In this document: positions 7,287 through 15,328 of the stretch, in pieces | Numbering within the stretch: position 1 is the stretch's first letter | Layout: each line of letters begins with the position of its first letter | NCBI GenBank assembly: GCA_965220315.1 | Contig: CBDCPP010000001.1 | Location: 1,054,001 to 1,118,000, forward strand | DNA from: JAPOXK01 sp965220315 | Lineage (GTDB): Bacteria > Chloroflexota > Dehalococcoidia > Bin125 | DNA length: 64,000 nucleotides | Reading direction: 5' to 3' | Position numbers and translations under genes: made by a program | Notes under the pieces: model-generated | What the model was told of the DNA's origin: nothing | Seen by the model: the letters and a program-made list of their open reading frames with translations, nothing else | Databases searched by the model: none

Positions 7287-9143
7287 CTATAGCGTTACTC
7301 CTCCTTCTATCCAGGCCTGTTCGAAGTGGTGCCCATCCCAGCCATAGCCGAAGCGCGGTAGATGGATCGACGGTCGGCTGATCGTCCGCTGGACGCCGAT
7401 CCCCACGTTCACTAGCCAAGAAGGGCGCTCCAGCAGCAGCGGCTGCACTGCCTCGCGGAAGATCTGCTGCCGTTCCTCTCGTTCCAATGTTGTGCGCATT
7501 CGTTCGATTCCCGCATCGATCGCCGGGTCCCGCAGCCTACCCCGGTTATCTGATCCGGTCGTATGTATCGATCGCAGCAGGTCTGCCGTTGGATCCGAAT
7601 CGATCGGCGGATCGCCCCAGCCTAGGCTCGCCGGAGGGTGCCCCTCCCGCATACCGGTCAGGATTGCGCTGTACTCCAGTGCCGACACCTCCACCGGCAG
7701 TCCCAAATTTGCTGTGAGGGTCTCGGTGATCAGAGCGCTGATGCCTGGGTAGGTTGCTTCGAAGACATCCGGCACCGCAATCGGCACGGTTTCCGTGAAC
7801 GCCGCTGCGCTGAGCAGCGTGCGCGCCTCTGCGATATCTTCGCTCTTATCCTGTCGGTAGCCTGGTGTTTCTGCTAGCGTTTCCTCTTCCATTGCCCAGC
7901 CCAACGCGAAGGGCGGTACCGGGCCGCAGATGCGTCCGAAATCGCCATACGCGAATGCCAGGATTGCCGCGCGGTCCAAGGCGAGATGCACTGCCTGTGC
8001 CACTCTTTGATCACGGAAGGGGTTCAGTGCCGATCCCTGCGCGAACGAGAACGCAAGCTGGATTGTGAACGGCAGGAATCGTTCTCCGATCCGATGGGTT
8101 GGGAGATCCGGCAGCAGCGGCTCGATCTGCAATGGATCCGACGGCGTCCACAGGTCGAGCTCGCCGTCCATGTAGGCGCTTGCCTGCGTCGCCGGATCGA
8201 TTATGTGTCGCAGCTCGATCGCGTCCAACCACGGGAGGCCGGCCCGGAAGTACTGAGGATTGTGCTTAAACGCGATCACTTGCTCGGCTGCGAAGGTGTC
8301 TATTTGGAACGCTCCCGTCCCGCTGTACGCCGACACGCGCAGCGGCTGGTTTCGTAATGCGTCTCCCGCTTGCTCCCACACTTCCGGTGCTTGGATGAAT
8401 GCCCAAGGGCCTGCCAGCCCTGTCCCTAGGAAGGTTCCATCTGGCTCCGCGGTGTTGATTACTAAGGTCCGCTCGTCAACTACATCCATCTGCGCGATCG
8501 TGGAGTACTGCGCTTGGCGCTGGAACAGAGGATCGGCCGCTCCGGACGTGTCGGCGGCAGCGATCTGTCGTGCGAAGTTGGCGCGTATGTCGTCGGCCGT
8601 GCAGGGGCGACCGTGCGTTGGGCTGCGATCCCACCAATGCACCCCTGGCTGCAGCTCGATCACGTATGTCGTTTCGTCTGGCAGCTCTGGGATCGTGGCG
8701 AGGTCCGGCTCCAGCCGTCCTGTATTGATGTCCGCGTAGCGCAGTAGCTTGTTCTGTTGCAGCGCTGAGAACAGCTGCGTGGTCGGAAACCGTGAGCGAT
8801 GGATGTCGAAGAAGTCCAGTAGATCGAGTGCAGCGTGCGTGCGCAGTGAACCACCTTGCTCCGATTCCCTCTCGGACGGGAGCAGTGGCGCGCGTACTCG
8901 TGCAGGCTCTTGTGTGTCTCCCAAATCCGCATCTATGTCTGAGGACAACTCGTGATCACGCGTCACTTCGTTTTGGTCTTCGCTGCCGTCGGCATCGCCG
9001 CAACTTACTAAGCCCAGCGCCGCCGCGCCGACAGCTGCAACTGCGGATCGACGCAGAAGCGCGCGCCGACTTACCTGCCGAGCCAAGGGTGTTCGCCGTG
9101 ACGCTGGGGGACGGGAGACAAGGTGACGGGTGGCGCGCGGCAT
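7287..9143 (-). CDS. ABC transporter substrate-binding lipoprotein, family 5 (peptide/nickel type)
   Basis: About 618 residues. The N-terminus carries a twin-arginine stretch SRRALLRR (25-32), a hydrophobic core and a lipobox ending LGLVSC with Cys48, so it is probably Tat-exported and lipid-anchored. The rest is the large two-lobe SBP_bac_5 domain of oligopeptide/dipeptide/nickel uptake systems (TYVIELQPGVHWWDRSP, GTGAFQIDTF, VAQAVHLALDRAAI). No permease or ATPase gene is adjacent, so it is an orphan that must use components encoded elsewhere. A clear paralogue lies at 38554-40569. In-frame starts further upstream (to 9287) would run into the divergent PAP2 gene, so ATG 9143 was taken. Confidence 0.85.
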   Translation of the reverse strand: MPRATRHLVSRPPASRRTPLARQVSRRALLRRSAVAAVGAAALGLVSCGDADGSEDQNEVTRDHELSSDIDADLGDTQEPARVRAPLLPSERESEQGGSLRTHAALDLLDFFDIHRSRFPTTQLFSALQQNKLLRYADINTGRLEPDLATIPELPDETTYVIELQPGVHWWDRSPTHGRPCTADDIRANFARQIAAADTSGAADPLFQRQAQYSTIAQMDVVDERTLVINTAEPDGTFLGTGLAGPWAFIQAPEVWEQAGDALRNQPLRVSAYSGTGAFQIDTFAAEQVIAFKHNPQYFRAGLPWLDAIELRHIIDPATQASAYMDGELDLWTPSDPLQIEPLLPDLPTHRIGERFLPFTIQLAFSFAQGSALNPFRDQRVAQAVHLALDRAAILAFAYGDFGRICGPVPPFALGWAMEEETLAETPGYRQDKSEDIAEARTLLSAAAFTETVPIAVPDVFEATYPGISALITETLTANLGLPVEVSALEYSAILTGMREGHPPASLGWGDPPIDSDPTADLLRSIHTTGSDNRGRLRDPAIDAGIERMRTTLEREERQQIFREAVQPLLLERPSWLVNVGIGVQRTISRPSIHLPRFGYGWDGHHFEQAWIEGGVTL

Positions 9144-9217
9144 TTGCTTCAGCGTACCCCCGCTCCTACAGCATATCGCCTCGCGCCACAGCTGGCTCCG
9201 GGAGAGCTGGCTGCCGG

Positions 9218-9223
9218 TAAAAT
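9218..9223 (+). promoter_or_regulatory. -10 element, leaderless type
   Basis: TAAAAT, then 6 nt (GCGGAG), then ATG at 9230. The GGAG touches the start codon too closely to work as a normal ribosome-binding site. Confidence 0.55.
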
Positions 9224-9229
9224 GCGGAG

Positions 9230-9937
9230 ATGTACCGCTACTTAAGCGTGGTTCGCCGGTTGGGCGTTTGCCTTTGGCTCGCTGCAATCTGGCTGGCGCT
9301 GCTTAGCGGTGCGATCGCTATGTCGGTGTGGGCGGCTATCGACGACCGCTTTCCCGGCGATGTCGCCGTTGGTCAGTGGATTCAAGCTAATGACCTCCCA
9401 GGTCGCATGCTTTCCCAGTTCTTGCGCGACGTGGGCTCTACACCGGCCGCTGCTATCACGCTTATCCTCGCCGTGGTTGCCCTCCTTGCGATCGGGCACC
9501 GCCGTATTGCCCTCGTTAGTGGCTGCTTCGCAATCGGATTCGGTCTCCAGCGCGGGATCAAGCTTCTCGCTGACCGGCCTCGGACGTCGGTTCTGTTCCT
9601 TGAGCAGCATGGCAGCTTCGATTCCTCAAGCTTTCCTAGCGGCCACGTCATGAGCAGTACGATCGCCGGCCTTGTGGTTGTTTACTTTTGTTGGCGTATC
9701 CCGGGACCACTCTGGCTGCGCGTTCCGATCGCGGCGTGGGGTGCCGGCGTAGGTCTCCTCCAACCCTGGGCTTCGATCTCAGCGGGTGTGCATTGGCCGT
9801 CGGATACGCTAGGTGGTTTTGTTTGGGCAATCGTGATCTGCGCTCCGTTGATCCTCGCGCTCGAACGGTGGGCGCTACCCGCCGACAGCTGCGACCGGCT
9901 CACGGGTTGGCGGCTTCCTTTTCCAGGCCTGCGCTAG
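9230..9937 (+). CDS. PAP2-family membrane phosphatase
   Basis: 235 residues, about five to six membrane helices, with all three motifs of the type-2 phosphatidic acid phosphatase superfamily: K111-LLADRP (motif 1), PSGH at 136-139 (motif 2, acid/base His) and S-AGVHWPSD at 184-192 (motif 3, nucleophilic His188). It should dephosphorylate a lipid phosphate (phosphatidate, undecaprenyl pyrophosphate or similar) at the outer membrane face. It is divergent from the solute-binding lipoprotein. A different, Aur1-like PAP2 protein is found at 15329-16102. Confidence 0.88.
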   Translation: MYRYLSVVRRLGVCLWLAAIWLALLSGAIAMSVWAAIDDRFPGDVAVGQWIQANDLPGRMLSQFLRDVGSTPAAAITLILAVVALLAIGHRRIALVSGCFAIGFGLQRGIKLLADRPRTSVLFLEQHGSFDSSSFPSGHVMSSTIAGLVVVYFCWRIPGPLWLRVPIAAWGAGVGLLQPWASISAGVHWPSDTLGGFVWAIVICAPLILALERWALPADSCDRLTGWRLPFPGLR

Positions 9938-10031
9938 GCGGGCGCAGGAACGCCATCGCGCGATCCTCGTGGTAGGCTGGCTCTGCCGCTCTTATGTTAA
10001 AACTGGTAATCGCTTACGCAGGTTCTGTGGG

Positions 10032-10322
10032 ATGAAGCTCTCTCTCCCCGCTGCAACCACAATCGAGCTTGGCCGCTTCGAGAGCGATCCGATCCAGACC
10101 GACTTCGGCAGCATGTATGTTGAGGTACTCGGCTTGGTCTGTGAAGCGCCTTGGGGTGCTTTCCGCATTCTCCGCCCTCAGAGCGCGATCGTGCACTATT
10201 CCGACGGTCGTGTGGTGCGTGCCGTGGTAGGCGACATCACGGGGCGCGCTACCTTGGCGCTTGTAGTGGCTGGGATCATTGTCGCCTGGCTTGCCTGCCG
10301 CTTCTCTCCCAGAAAGGACTGA
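10032..10322 (+). CDS. Hypothetical protein with C-terminal membrane anchor, 96 aa
   Basis: Not assigned to a family. The soluble part is mostly beta (SMYVEVLGLVCEAPWGAFRIL, QSAIVHYSDGRVVRAVVGDI) and ends in one membrane helix TLALVVAGIIVAWLACRF with a positive tail. Its stop is 3 nt before the start of the GerW-like gene, so the two are almost certainly co-translated and probably interact. The ATG at 10032 was preferred over an in-frame start at 9969 because the latter adds a segment with no counterpart in the neighbour and poor coding character. Confidence 0.6.
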   Translation: MKLSLPAATTIELGRFESDPIQTDFGSMYVEVLGLVCEAPWGAFRILRPQSAIVHYSDGRVVRAVVGDITGRATLALVVAGIIVAWLACRFSPRKD

Positions 10323-10325
10323 GCG

Positions 10326-10712
10326 ATGACTCTAGAGGTAGACCAGGACACCGAACACGTCAGCGAGATTGGCCGTAATGTCTCACGACTGGCGGAAGTC
10401 GCCAGCGCCGACGCAGTAGTAGGTCCCGTGCAGCAGGTGGATGGTCGGCTGATCGTACCTCTCGCCGCCGTCTCGACTGGCTACGGCTTCGGCGGCGGTT
10501 GGGATGGCTCGTCAAAGGAAGACCGCAGCGGCGGGGGCGGTGGTGGGGGGGGCGCTAAGGCCCGTCCCGTCGCGACGCTGGAACTCACTGCTACTGAGTT
10601 TCGAGTCCATCAGGTTGTGGATAGCACGCGTATCACGATCGCCTCGCTACTCCTCGCTGGTTGGACTGTCTTCTGGATCACGCGCACGGTCCGTGCTTTC
10701 CGGCGCCACTAG
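10326..10712 (+). CDS. GerW/YtfJ-like protein with C-terminal membrane helix
   Basis: 128 residues. The N-terminal half matches the GerW (YtfJ, spore germination) domain: VVGPVQQVDGRLIVPLAAVS, then GYGFGGGW, a poly-Gly loop, and ARPVATLELTATEFRVHQV. The family is known from Bacillus spores but also occurs in many non-sporulating phyla, where its role is unknown. Here a membrane helix (about residues 103-120) and a basic tail are added. It pairs with the membrane-anchored 96-aa protein just upstream (3 nt gap). No sporulation gene is seen in the window. Confidence 0.75.
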   Translation: MTLEVDQDTEHVSEIGRNVSRLAEVASADAVVGPVQQVDGRLIVPLAAVSTGYGFGGGWDGSSKEDRSGGGGGGGGAKARPVATLELTATEFRVHQVVDSTRITIASLLLAGWTVFWITRTVRAFRRH

Positions 10713-10760
10713 CTGCCTGCCTCGAAGTTTTTCTCGCCGGGCGTACAAGTCTTGAGGTGG

Positions 10761-11891
10761 CTAGGACCAAATCCCCGGAAGTAGAGTGCCGCAGTCCGGG
10801 CAGGCGCCGTTCGCCTTGAGTCGTTGTTCGATCACTTGGAACCCGTTCCGCTGAATTACTGTCGAGGCACACTGCGGACAGCGAGTGTGCTCCGTCTCGC
10901 CTACTTGCCCCGGTAAGTTCCCCGAATACACGTACTGTAGACCTGCCTCCCGACCGATCCGCTGGGCACGCAGCAAGGATTGGACTGGCGTTTGTTCAGG
11001 ACCCAGCATTTTGTAGTCCGGATGGAACGCCGTCACGTGCCAGGGGATTTCCGGCGACACCCCTGCTAGGAATTCCGCCGCTTCCCGCAGCTCTTCATTG
11101 CTGTCGTTGAAGCCCGGTACGATCAGGGTCACAACCTCTAGCCAGAATCCGCGCTCGTGCACGGCCCGGATCGTCCAGCGCACATGCTCTAAGAGCCCGC
11201 CGAGCTTGCGATACGACCGGTCACGCATTGCTTTCAGATCAACCTTGTACGCATCGACATATGGTCGGATGTAATCGAGAACTTCCGGGGTCGCATTGCC
11301 ATTGGACACATAGGCCGTCCGCAGCCCCAAAGCCTGTGCTTCTCGGAAGACCGCCACTGCCCATTCCGATGTAATCAGTGGCTCGTTGTAGGTACTCACG
11401 ACGAGCTGGCTGCCCCGCTCTCGCGCCAACCGCGCAAGCTGTCCGGCACTCACTGGCATCGCGGAACTCTGTGCCTTCGGGTCGCGTAGTGCCTGCGAGG
11501 TCACCCAATTCTGGCAGTATCCGCAGTGAAAGTCGCAGCCCAGCATCCCAAACGAGAGTGCCGTCGATCCTGGCAAGAAATGGAAGAACGGTTTCTTCTC
11601 TACCGGATCAACCTGTAGCGCACCGACGTAGCCAAAAGGAACCCGTAGCGTGCCTTCTTGGTTGAACCGCACCTTACACACACCAACCGCACCGGGCGGG
11701 ATCAAGCAGCGATGTCCGCAGGCCACGCATCGCAGACGACCCTTGGGCAGTTCCTCAATTAACTCGCCGGCTACGGTCAGTTTGCTTAGGAGTTCCGAGA
11801 GTGATTGGGATGACGGACGTGGTTGATTGACTAGCCGCAGAGGGACGACACGCGTTTGGCTTGGTTCCTCGTGTGCCCCTTCAGCGGCCAT
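10761..11891 (-). CDS. amrS: AmmeMemoRadiSam-system radical SAM enzyme
   Basis: 376 residues. The radical SAM cluster motif is C119-xxx-C123-xx-C126 in GCDFHCGYC. It is preceded by a Cys-rich segment (Cys55, Cys58, Cys62, Cys72) and followed by a C-terminal zinc ribbon (CPQC ... CPDC). The block GALQVDPVEKKPFFHFLPG is typical of the pyruvate-formate-lyase-activase-like enzyme of the AmmeMemoRadiSam set. The usual partners (AMMECR1 and MEMO1 proteins) are not in this window, and the biochemical substrate of the set is not established. The TAGCCT hexamer exactly 6 nt before ATG and lack of a ribosome-binding site suggest leaderless expression. Confidence 0.88.
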   Translation of the reverse strand: MAAEGAHEEPSQTRVVPLRLVNQPRPSSQSLSELLSKLTVAGELIEELPKGRLRCVACGHRCLIPPGAVGVCKVRFNQEGTLRVPFGYVGALQVDPVEKKPFFHFLPGSTALSFGMLGCDFHCGYCQNWVTSQALRDPKAQSSAMPVSAGQLARLARERGSQLVVSTYNEPLITSEWAVAVFREAQALGLRTAYVSNGNATPEVLDYIRPYVDAYKVDLKAMRDRSYRKLGGLLEHVRWTIRAVHERGFWLEVVTLIVPGFNDSNEELREAAEFLAGVSPEIPWHVTAFHPDYKMLGPEQTPVQSLLRAQRIGREAGLQYVYSGNLPGQVGETEHTRCPQCASTVIQRNGFQVIEQRLKANGACPDCGTLLPGIWS

Positions 11892-11897
11892 GATCCA

Positions 11898-11903
11898 AGG
11901 CTA
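11898..11903 (-). promoter_or_regulatory. -10 element, leaderless type
   Basis: Minus strand TAGCCT, then TGGATC (6 nt), then ATG at 11891. Confidence 0.5.
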
Positions 11904-11941
11904 CACCGCTTGCGAACGCTATCGGTCTCCCCTACGTAGCT

Positions 11942-12307
11942 TCAGCCCGGCGTCCTTGCCGCAAGCTTCTCTGCCTCCTGCTTCAGATTCGCTAACCCTT
12001 GCGTGAGCGCTAATTGGTATGGTGTCGTCCCCCGCCCGAACGAGATCAAGTTCGCCATCCGGTGCCGGAGTCCGTGCGGCCGTACTCGACACGATACCTC
12101 GGTATGGTCTTCCTTCATCACGATCCCGTATTCGTACTCTACCTGTAGCCCCCACCCCATTTGGACCGTTAGCACCATGTGCCGCGGCGCTTCCTGGTGC
12201 AGAATTTTCACCCGCCCACTTTCGACCCCCTGCTGCGCCTCTTGGCGCAGCAACCGCCAAATCACCTCGGGCGGCGCCTGCACGGCGAATGCACGATCAT
12301 CAGGCAT
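11942..12307 (-). CDS. SRPBCC (START-like fold) protein
   Basis: About 121 residues starting MPDDRAFAVQAPPEVIWRLL, the usual first strand and helix of the SRPBCC/polyketide-cyclase helix-grip fold, then KILHQEAPRHMVLTVQM and a long C-terminal helix (TQGLANLKQEAEKLAAR). Such proteins bind hydrophobic ligands or lipids. It starts 8 nt after the HAD gene and is the last gene of the minus-strand run that begins with the PAP2_3 protein, so a lipid ligand fits the context. A TTG at 12322 would give five more residues and overlap the previous gene; ATG 12307 is preferred. Confidence 0.75.
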   Translation of the reverse strand: MPDDRAFAVQAPPEVIWRLLRQEAQQGVESGRVKILHQEAPRHMVLTVQMGWGLQVEYEYGIVMKEDHTEVSCRVRPHGLRHRMANLISFGRGTTPYQLALTQGLANLKQEAEKLAARTPG

Positions 12308-12315
12308 GGCACGGT

Positions 12316-12909
12316 CTAGCAATCATCTGCGAACGACCGCGCCAGCGCCGCGAGGTTCGCGTGACGCGTTACTCTCTCCGGGAAAGCCAGTCCACGATTC
12401 CTTGGCCAGTCGATCAGATCGACCTCTACCCCCGCTCGTGCGACCAGCGCTGCCGTCGCCGCGTCATCCTCGACGTGGCGGGTCACCCCGAGCTGCTGCA
12501 CCGCACGCTCCTTGAATCGTGCCGACGCCAGTGTTGTGTTATTGAGCACAACCCGCTCTACATGCTCCAGTATCCCGTGTCGGCTCAGCCAAGCTTCGGT
12601 TGCCTTGCGGCCTCGCCAGTTGCGCGCGGTTAGTACGATCACCCGGTAGCGGGTTACGGCGGCGGCGGCGGCGGCCTGTGCCCCGGGCATCGGCTCTCGT
12701 CCCCGGTACCGTATCCGAAAGTAGGTCTGGATCAGCAGCAGGTCGCGGAGCGAAGGCCGTGGGTCCAACTGGAGTGCCGGTCGAGTGACTACTGCTTGCG
12801 AGGGGAGGTTCAGTCGCTGCTGAATCGCGAAGTTGCGACCCAACGGCGGTGCCGCTAGCACGCCGTCGAGGTCGAACGACAGTAGTGGCGGTCCGTTCCC
12901 AATCGTCAT
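12316..12909 (-). CDS. HAD-superfamily hydrolase
   Basis: 197 residues with the haloacid dehalogenase motifs: SFDLDGVLA (nucleophile Asp13, acid/base Asp15), VIVLTARNWRG (motif II, Thr), a Lys in the ARFKERAV region and the acidic pair in RHVEDDAATA (motif IV). It is probably a small phosphatase. It directly abuts the epimerase stop (12910), so the two are translated together. Within a lipid-type cluster it could dephosphorylate a phosphorylated lipid intermediate, but this is inference only. A run of GCC-type codons gives six or more alanines around residues 76-84. Confidence 0.8.
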   Translation of the reverse strand: MTIGNGPPLLSFDLDGVLAAPPLGRNFAIQQRLNLPSQAVVTRPALQLDPRPSLRDLLLIQTYFRIRYRGREPMPGAQAAAAAAVTRYRVIVLTARNWRGRKATEAWLSRHGILEHVERVVLNNTTLASARFKERAVQQLGVTRHVEDDAATAALVARAGVEVDLIDWPRNRGLAFPERVTRHANLAALARSFADDC

Positions 12910-13884
12910 TCAAAGCCACCCGTGCGCTCGGTACCACGCGACAGTCTCCCGCAGCCCCGCCCCCAGCTCGCAGCGCGGCTCCCAGCCTGTGGCTGCGGTG
13001 AGGGCTGCGTGATCACAGATCCAAGCCCGCTGCTTCATCTCTGTGACCTTGCCACGGTCCAGGATCGGCGGTCCGTTGCTCAAGCGCGCTTGGGCCTCCG
13101 CTAGCAGCGCCGCTCCTAGGAACCCGGCCGCGGGTACCGGCAGCACGTTCACCGAGCGCTTCAGGGCCTGTCCTAGTGCTTCTACCATCTCGCGCCAGCT
13201 CTTTGGCTCTCCGGGTCCTGTCACGTGAAAACAGGCCGCCGTGGCCGGTTCGCTCTCCAGCAATGCCCGAATGCCTTCAGCGAGGTCCCGCGCGTGGATA
13301 AGCGACAGGCGGTTCTCGCCTCGACCCATCACCGGCACGATCCGCCACTGCGCCATACGAAAGAACGGTAGGAGTGCGTTGTCGCGTGGGCCGTATACCA
13401 TCGGCGGCCGCAGCACCTGCACCGCCATCCGTTCGGCCCGTGCCAGCGCTGCAGTCTCTCCAGCCGCTTTCGAACGTCCGTAGGGCGAAACCGGCCGCGC
13501 TGGCTCCGACGGGTCGCGCGGATGGCCGTGGGCAGCAGGCCCGTGCGCCGCTAGCGAAGAGATGTACACGAATTGGCGCACGTCCGCGTTCGCGGCCGCC
13601 TCCGCGAGCAAGGCTGTGCCTTCTCCATTCACGCGCATGAACTGTGTTTCGCTGCGCGCTTGCGTCAGGCCAGCCAGGTGTACGACCGTGTCCATCCCCG
13701 CGCAGGCAGTTGCCAGGCCCGCGCCGATCAAATCTCCGACCGCGTACTCGATTGGTAGGTCCGCCAGCCCGGAGCGATCGCTCGTGGGGCGCACCAGCGC
13801 TCGAACGGCATGCCCCGCCTCGCTGAGCGCGCGTGCCGTATACGCGCCCAGGAACCCACTGGCACCAGTCAGCAACACTCGCAC
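12910..13884 (-). CDS. Extended SDR, NAD(P)-dependent epimerase/ketoreductase (CerR-like candidate)
   Basis: 324 residues of the extended short-chain dehydrogenase family. GASGFLG at 7-13 is the nucleotide-binding loop, AGLTQARSE follows strand 4, Ser110 lies in YISSLA, and YGRSK gives Tyr135 and Lys139. The C-terminal part is the substrate domain (ENRLSLIHARDLAEGI, FHVTGPGEPKSWREM). It follows the serine-palmitoyltransferase-like gene by 18 nt. In bacterial ceramide pathways the 3-keto group is reduced by an extended SDR (CerR) encoded close to the palmitoyltransferase; the context makes that role plausible. A sugar-nucleotide epimerase is the alternative. Confidence 0.8.
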   Translation of the reverse strand: MRVLLTGASGFLGAYTARALSEAGHAVRALVRPTSDRSGLADLPIEYAVGDLIGAGLATACAGMDTVVHLAGLTQARSETQFMRVNGEGTALLAEAAANADVRQFVYISSLAAHGPAAHGHPRDPSEPARPVSPYGRSKAAGETAALARAERMAVQVLRPPMVYGPRDNALLPFFRMAQWRIVPVMGRGENRLSLIHARDLAEGIRALLESEPATAACFHVTGPGEPKSWREMVEALGQALKRSVNVLPVPAAGFLGAALLAEAQARLSNGPPILDRGKVTEMKQRAWICDHAALTAATGWEPRCELGAGLRETVAWYRAHGWL

Positions 13885-13902
13885 TCAGCCACCTGCTCGC
13901 CG

Positions 13903-15180
13903 TTAATCGATGATCTTGTGTTTGCGCGCTAGCTCGCCGATCCGCTCCAGTGCGCTATCAATCTGTTCGTCGCTGTGCGTCGCTACGTACGACGTTCGCA
14001 GCGATGACTGGCCACGCGGTACGGCCGGCACGACCACCGCGTTTGTGTAAATCCCGTTGTTCAGTAGCTCTCGCCAGAACAGCCCAGTTTTTAGCTCGCT
14101 TCCGATGATGATCGGGATGATCGGTGTCTCCGTTGCGCCGATGTTGAAGCCCATCTCGCGGAGAGTTACTCGCACCCGCGCTCCGATCTCCTTTACCCGC
14201 TCGACGCGCCACGGTTCCTCTTCCATGCATTCGATCGCGGCCAGCGCCGCTGCCGCTGAGGCCGGGGGCGGCGCCGCCGTGAAGATCATGGGACGAGCGA
14301 AATGCTTGATGTGCTCCAGTACGTACTTCGGCCCGGCGCAAAACCCACCTACTGAGGCCAGAGACTTGCTAAAGGTCCCCACTACCATGTCGACGCCCTC
14401 TGTGATCCCGAAGTGGCTGGGTGTTCCCGTGCCGCCTTCACCTAGGGTTCCGATTGCATGGGCGTCGTCCACCACCAGCCGCGCCTTGTAGCGCTGGCAT
14501 ACTTCAGTGATCTCGGGCAGCGGCGCGATGTCGCCCCCCATTGAGTAGACACCATCTACGATTACCAGCCGTTCTGCGTTCTCTGGGAGTCCCCTGAGCA
14601 CTTCTTCCAAGTGCGCGACATCGTTATGCCGGAACCGAACCGACTCTCCCGAAGCCATTGCCGCCGCGTCGTAAATGCTGGCGTGATCCATTTTGTCGAT
14701 CACCACCGTTACGCCGCGGTCAACCAAGGCTGAGACTACACTGAGGTTCGCCTGATAGCCCGTCGTGAAGATCAGCGCCGCTTCCCGTCCCAGGAACGAA
14801 GCGATTCGCTCTTCAAGTTGCTCGTGAATCACGCTGGTTCCGTTCAGCAGCCGCGAGCCCGTCATTGAGGGGCCGTAGCGCTCCAGGGCCTCTTTCGCCG
14901 CCTGTAAGACCTTGGGGTGCCGTGTTAGTCCCAGGTAGTTGTTGGATCCAAGCATCAGGACTCGTTTGCCGTCGATAATGGCCTCTGGTCCTTCGTTCAC
15001 CTCAATTGGCAGGAAGAACGGATAGAGGCCCAACGCGCGTACTTGATCAACTAGGCGGAAGTCCTTGAAGCGCTCAAAGATATCGGCGCTTTGGGGCCGG
15101 TTCTGAGGGCCCTCAAGCTCATCGAGCGCCAAGTTGGCTAGCTCGTCACTGAGCGGTGGAGCATCGTCAGTGGGGGTCAA
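13903..15180 (-). CDS. PLP-dependent alpha-oxoamine synthase, serine palmitoyltransferase-like
   Basis: About 425 residues. This family condenses an amino acid with an acyl-CoA (serine palmitoyltransferase, glycine C-acetyltransferase, 8-amino-7-oxononanoate synthase). Seen: GSNNYLGL, GSRLLNGTSVIHEQLE, KMDHASIYD (His stacking on PLP), VDGVYSMGGD, VVDDAHAIG and GTFSKSLAS with the PLP Lys. The N-terminal block GLYPFFLPIE before the core and NIGATETPIIPII are, as I recall, closer to Bacteroides-type serine palmitoyltransferase than to KBL or BioF. The TTG at 15180 has AGGGGAGG 7 nt upstream; an upstream TTG at 15219 lacks one. Neighbours (SDR, PAP2_3) support a sphingolipid role. Confidence 0.8.
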   Translation of the reverse strand: MTPTDDAPPLSDELANLALDELEGPQNRPQSADIFERFKDFRLVDQVRALGLYPFFLPIEVNEGPEAIIDGKRVLMLGSNNYLGLTRHPKVLQAAKEALERYGPSMTGSRLLNGTSVIHEQLEERIASFLGREAALIFTTGYQANLSVVSALVDRGVTVVIDKMDHASIYDAAAMASGESVRFRHNDVAHLEEVLRGLPENAERLVIVDGVYSMGGDIAPLPEITEVCQRYKARLVVDDAHAIGTLGEGGTGTPSHFGITEGVDMVVGTFSKSLASVGGFCAGPKYVLEHIKHFARPMIFTAAPPPASAAAALAAIECMEEEPWRVERVKEIGARVRVTLREMGFNIGATETPIIPIIIGSELKTGLFWRELLNNGIYTNAVVVPAVPRGQSSLRTSYVATHSDEQIDSALERIGELARKHKIID

Positions 15181-15328
15181 GGTCGCGCCTCCCCTGTCGT
15201 GGCCCCTGGACTCAGCCAAGCGCGGCGAGCGCCGACAGAGGCGGGTCGGGCCAGCTCCACTCGTAGTGTAGGCCGATCCCGCGGACTGAGCAGCGTGCTG
15301 CCTTTTCGGGGGAGAATCTCCATGGAGC

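Noticed and set aside
10530..10555. G-rich tract as a possible regulatory quadruplex
   Set aside because: It encodes the poly-Gly loop that is normal for GerW-like proteins.
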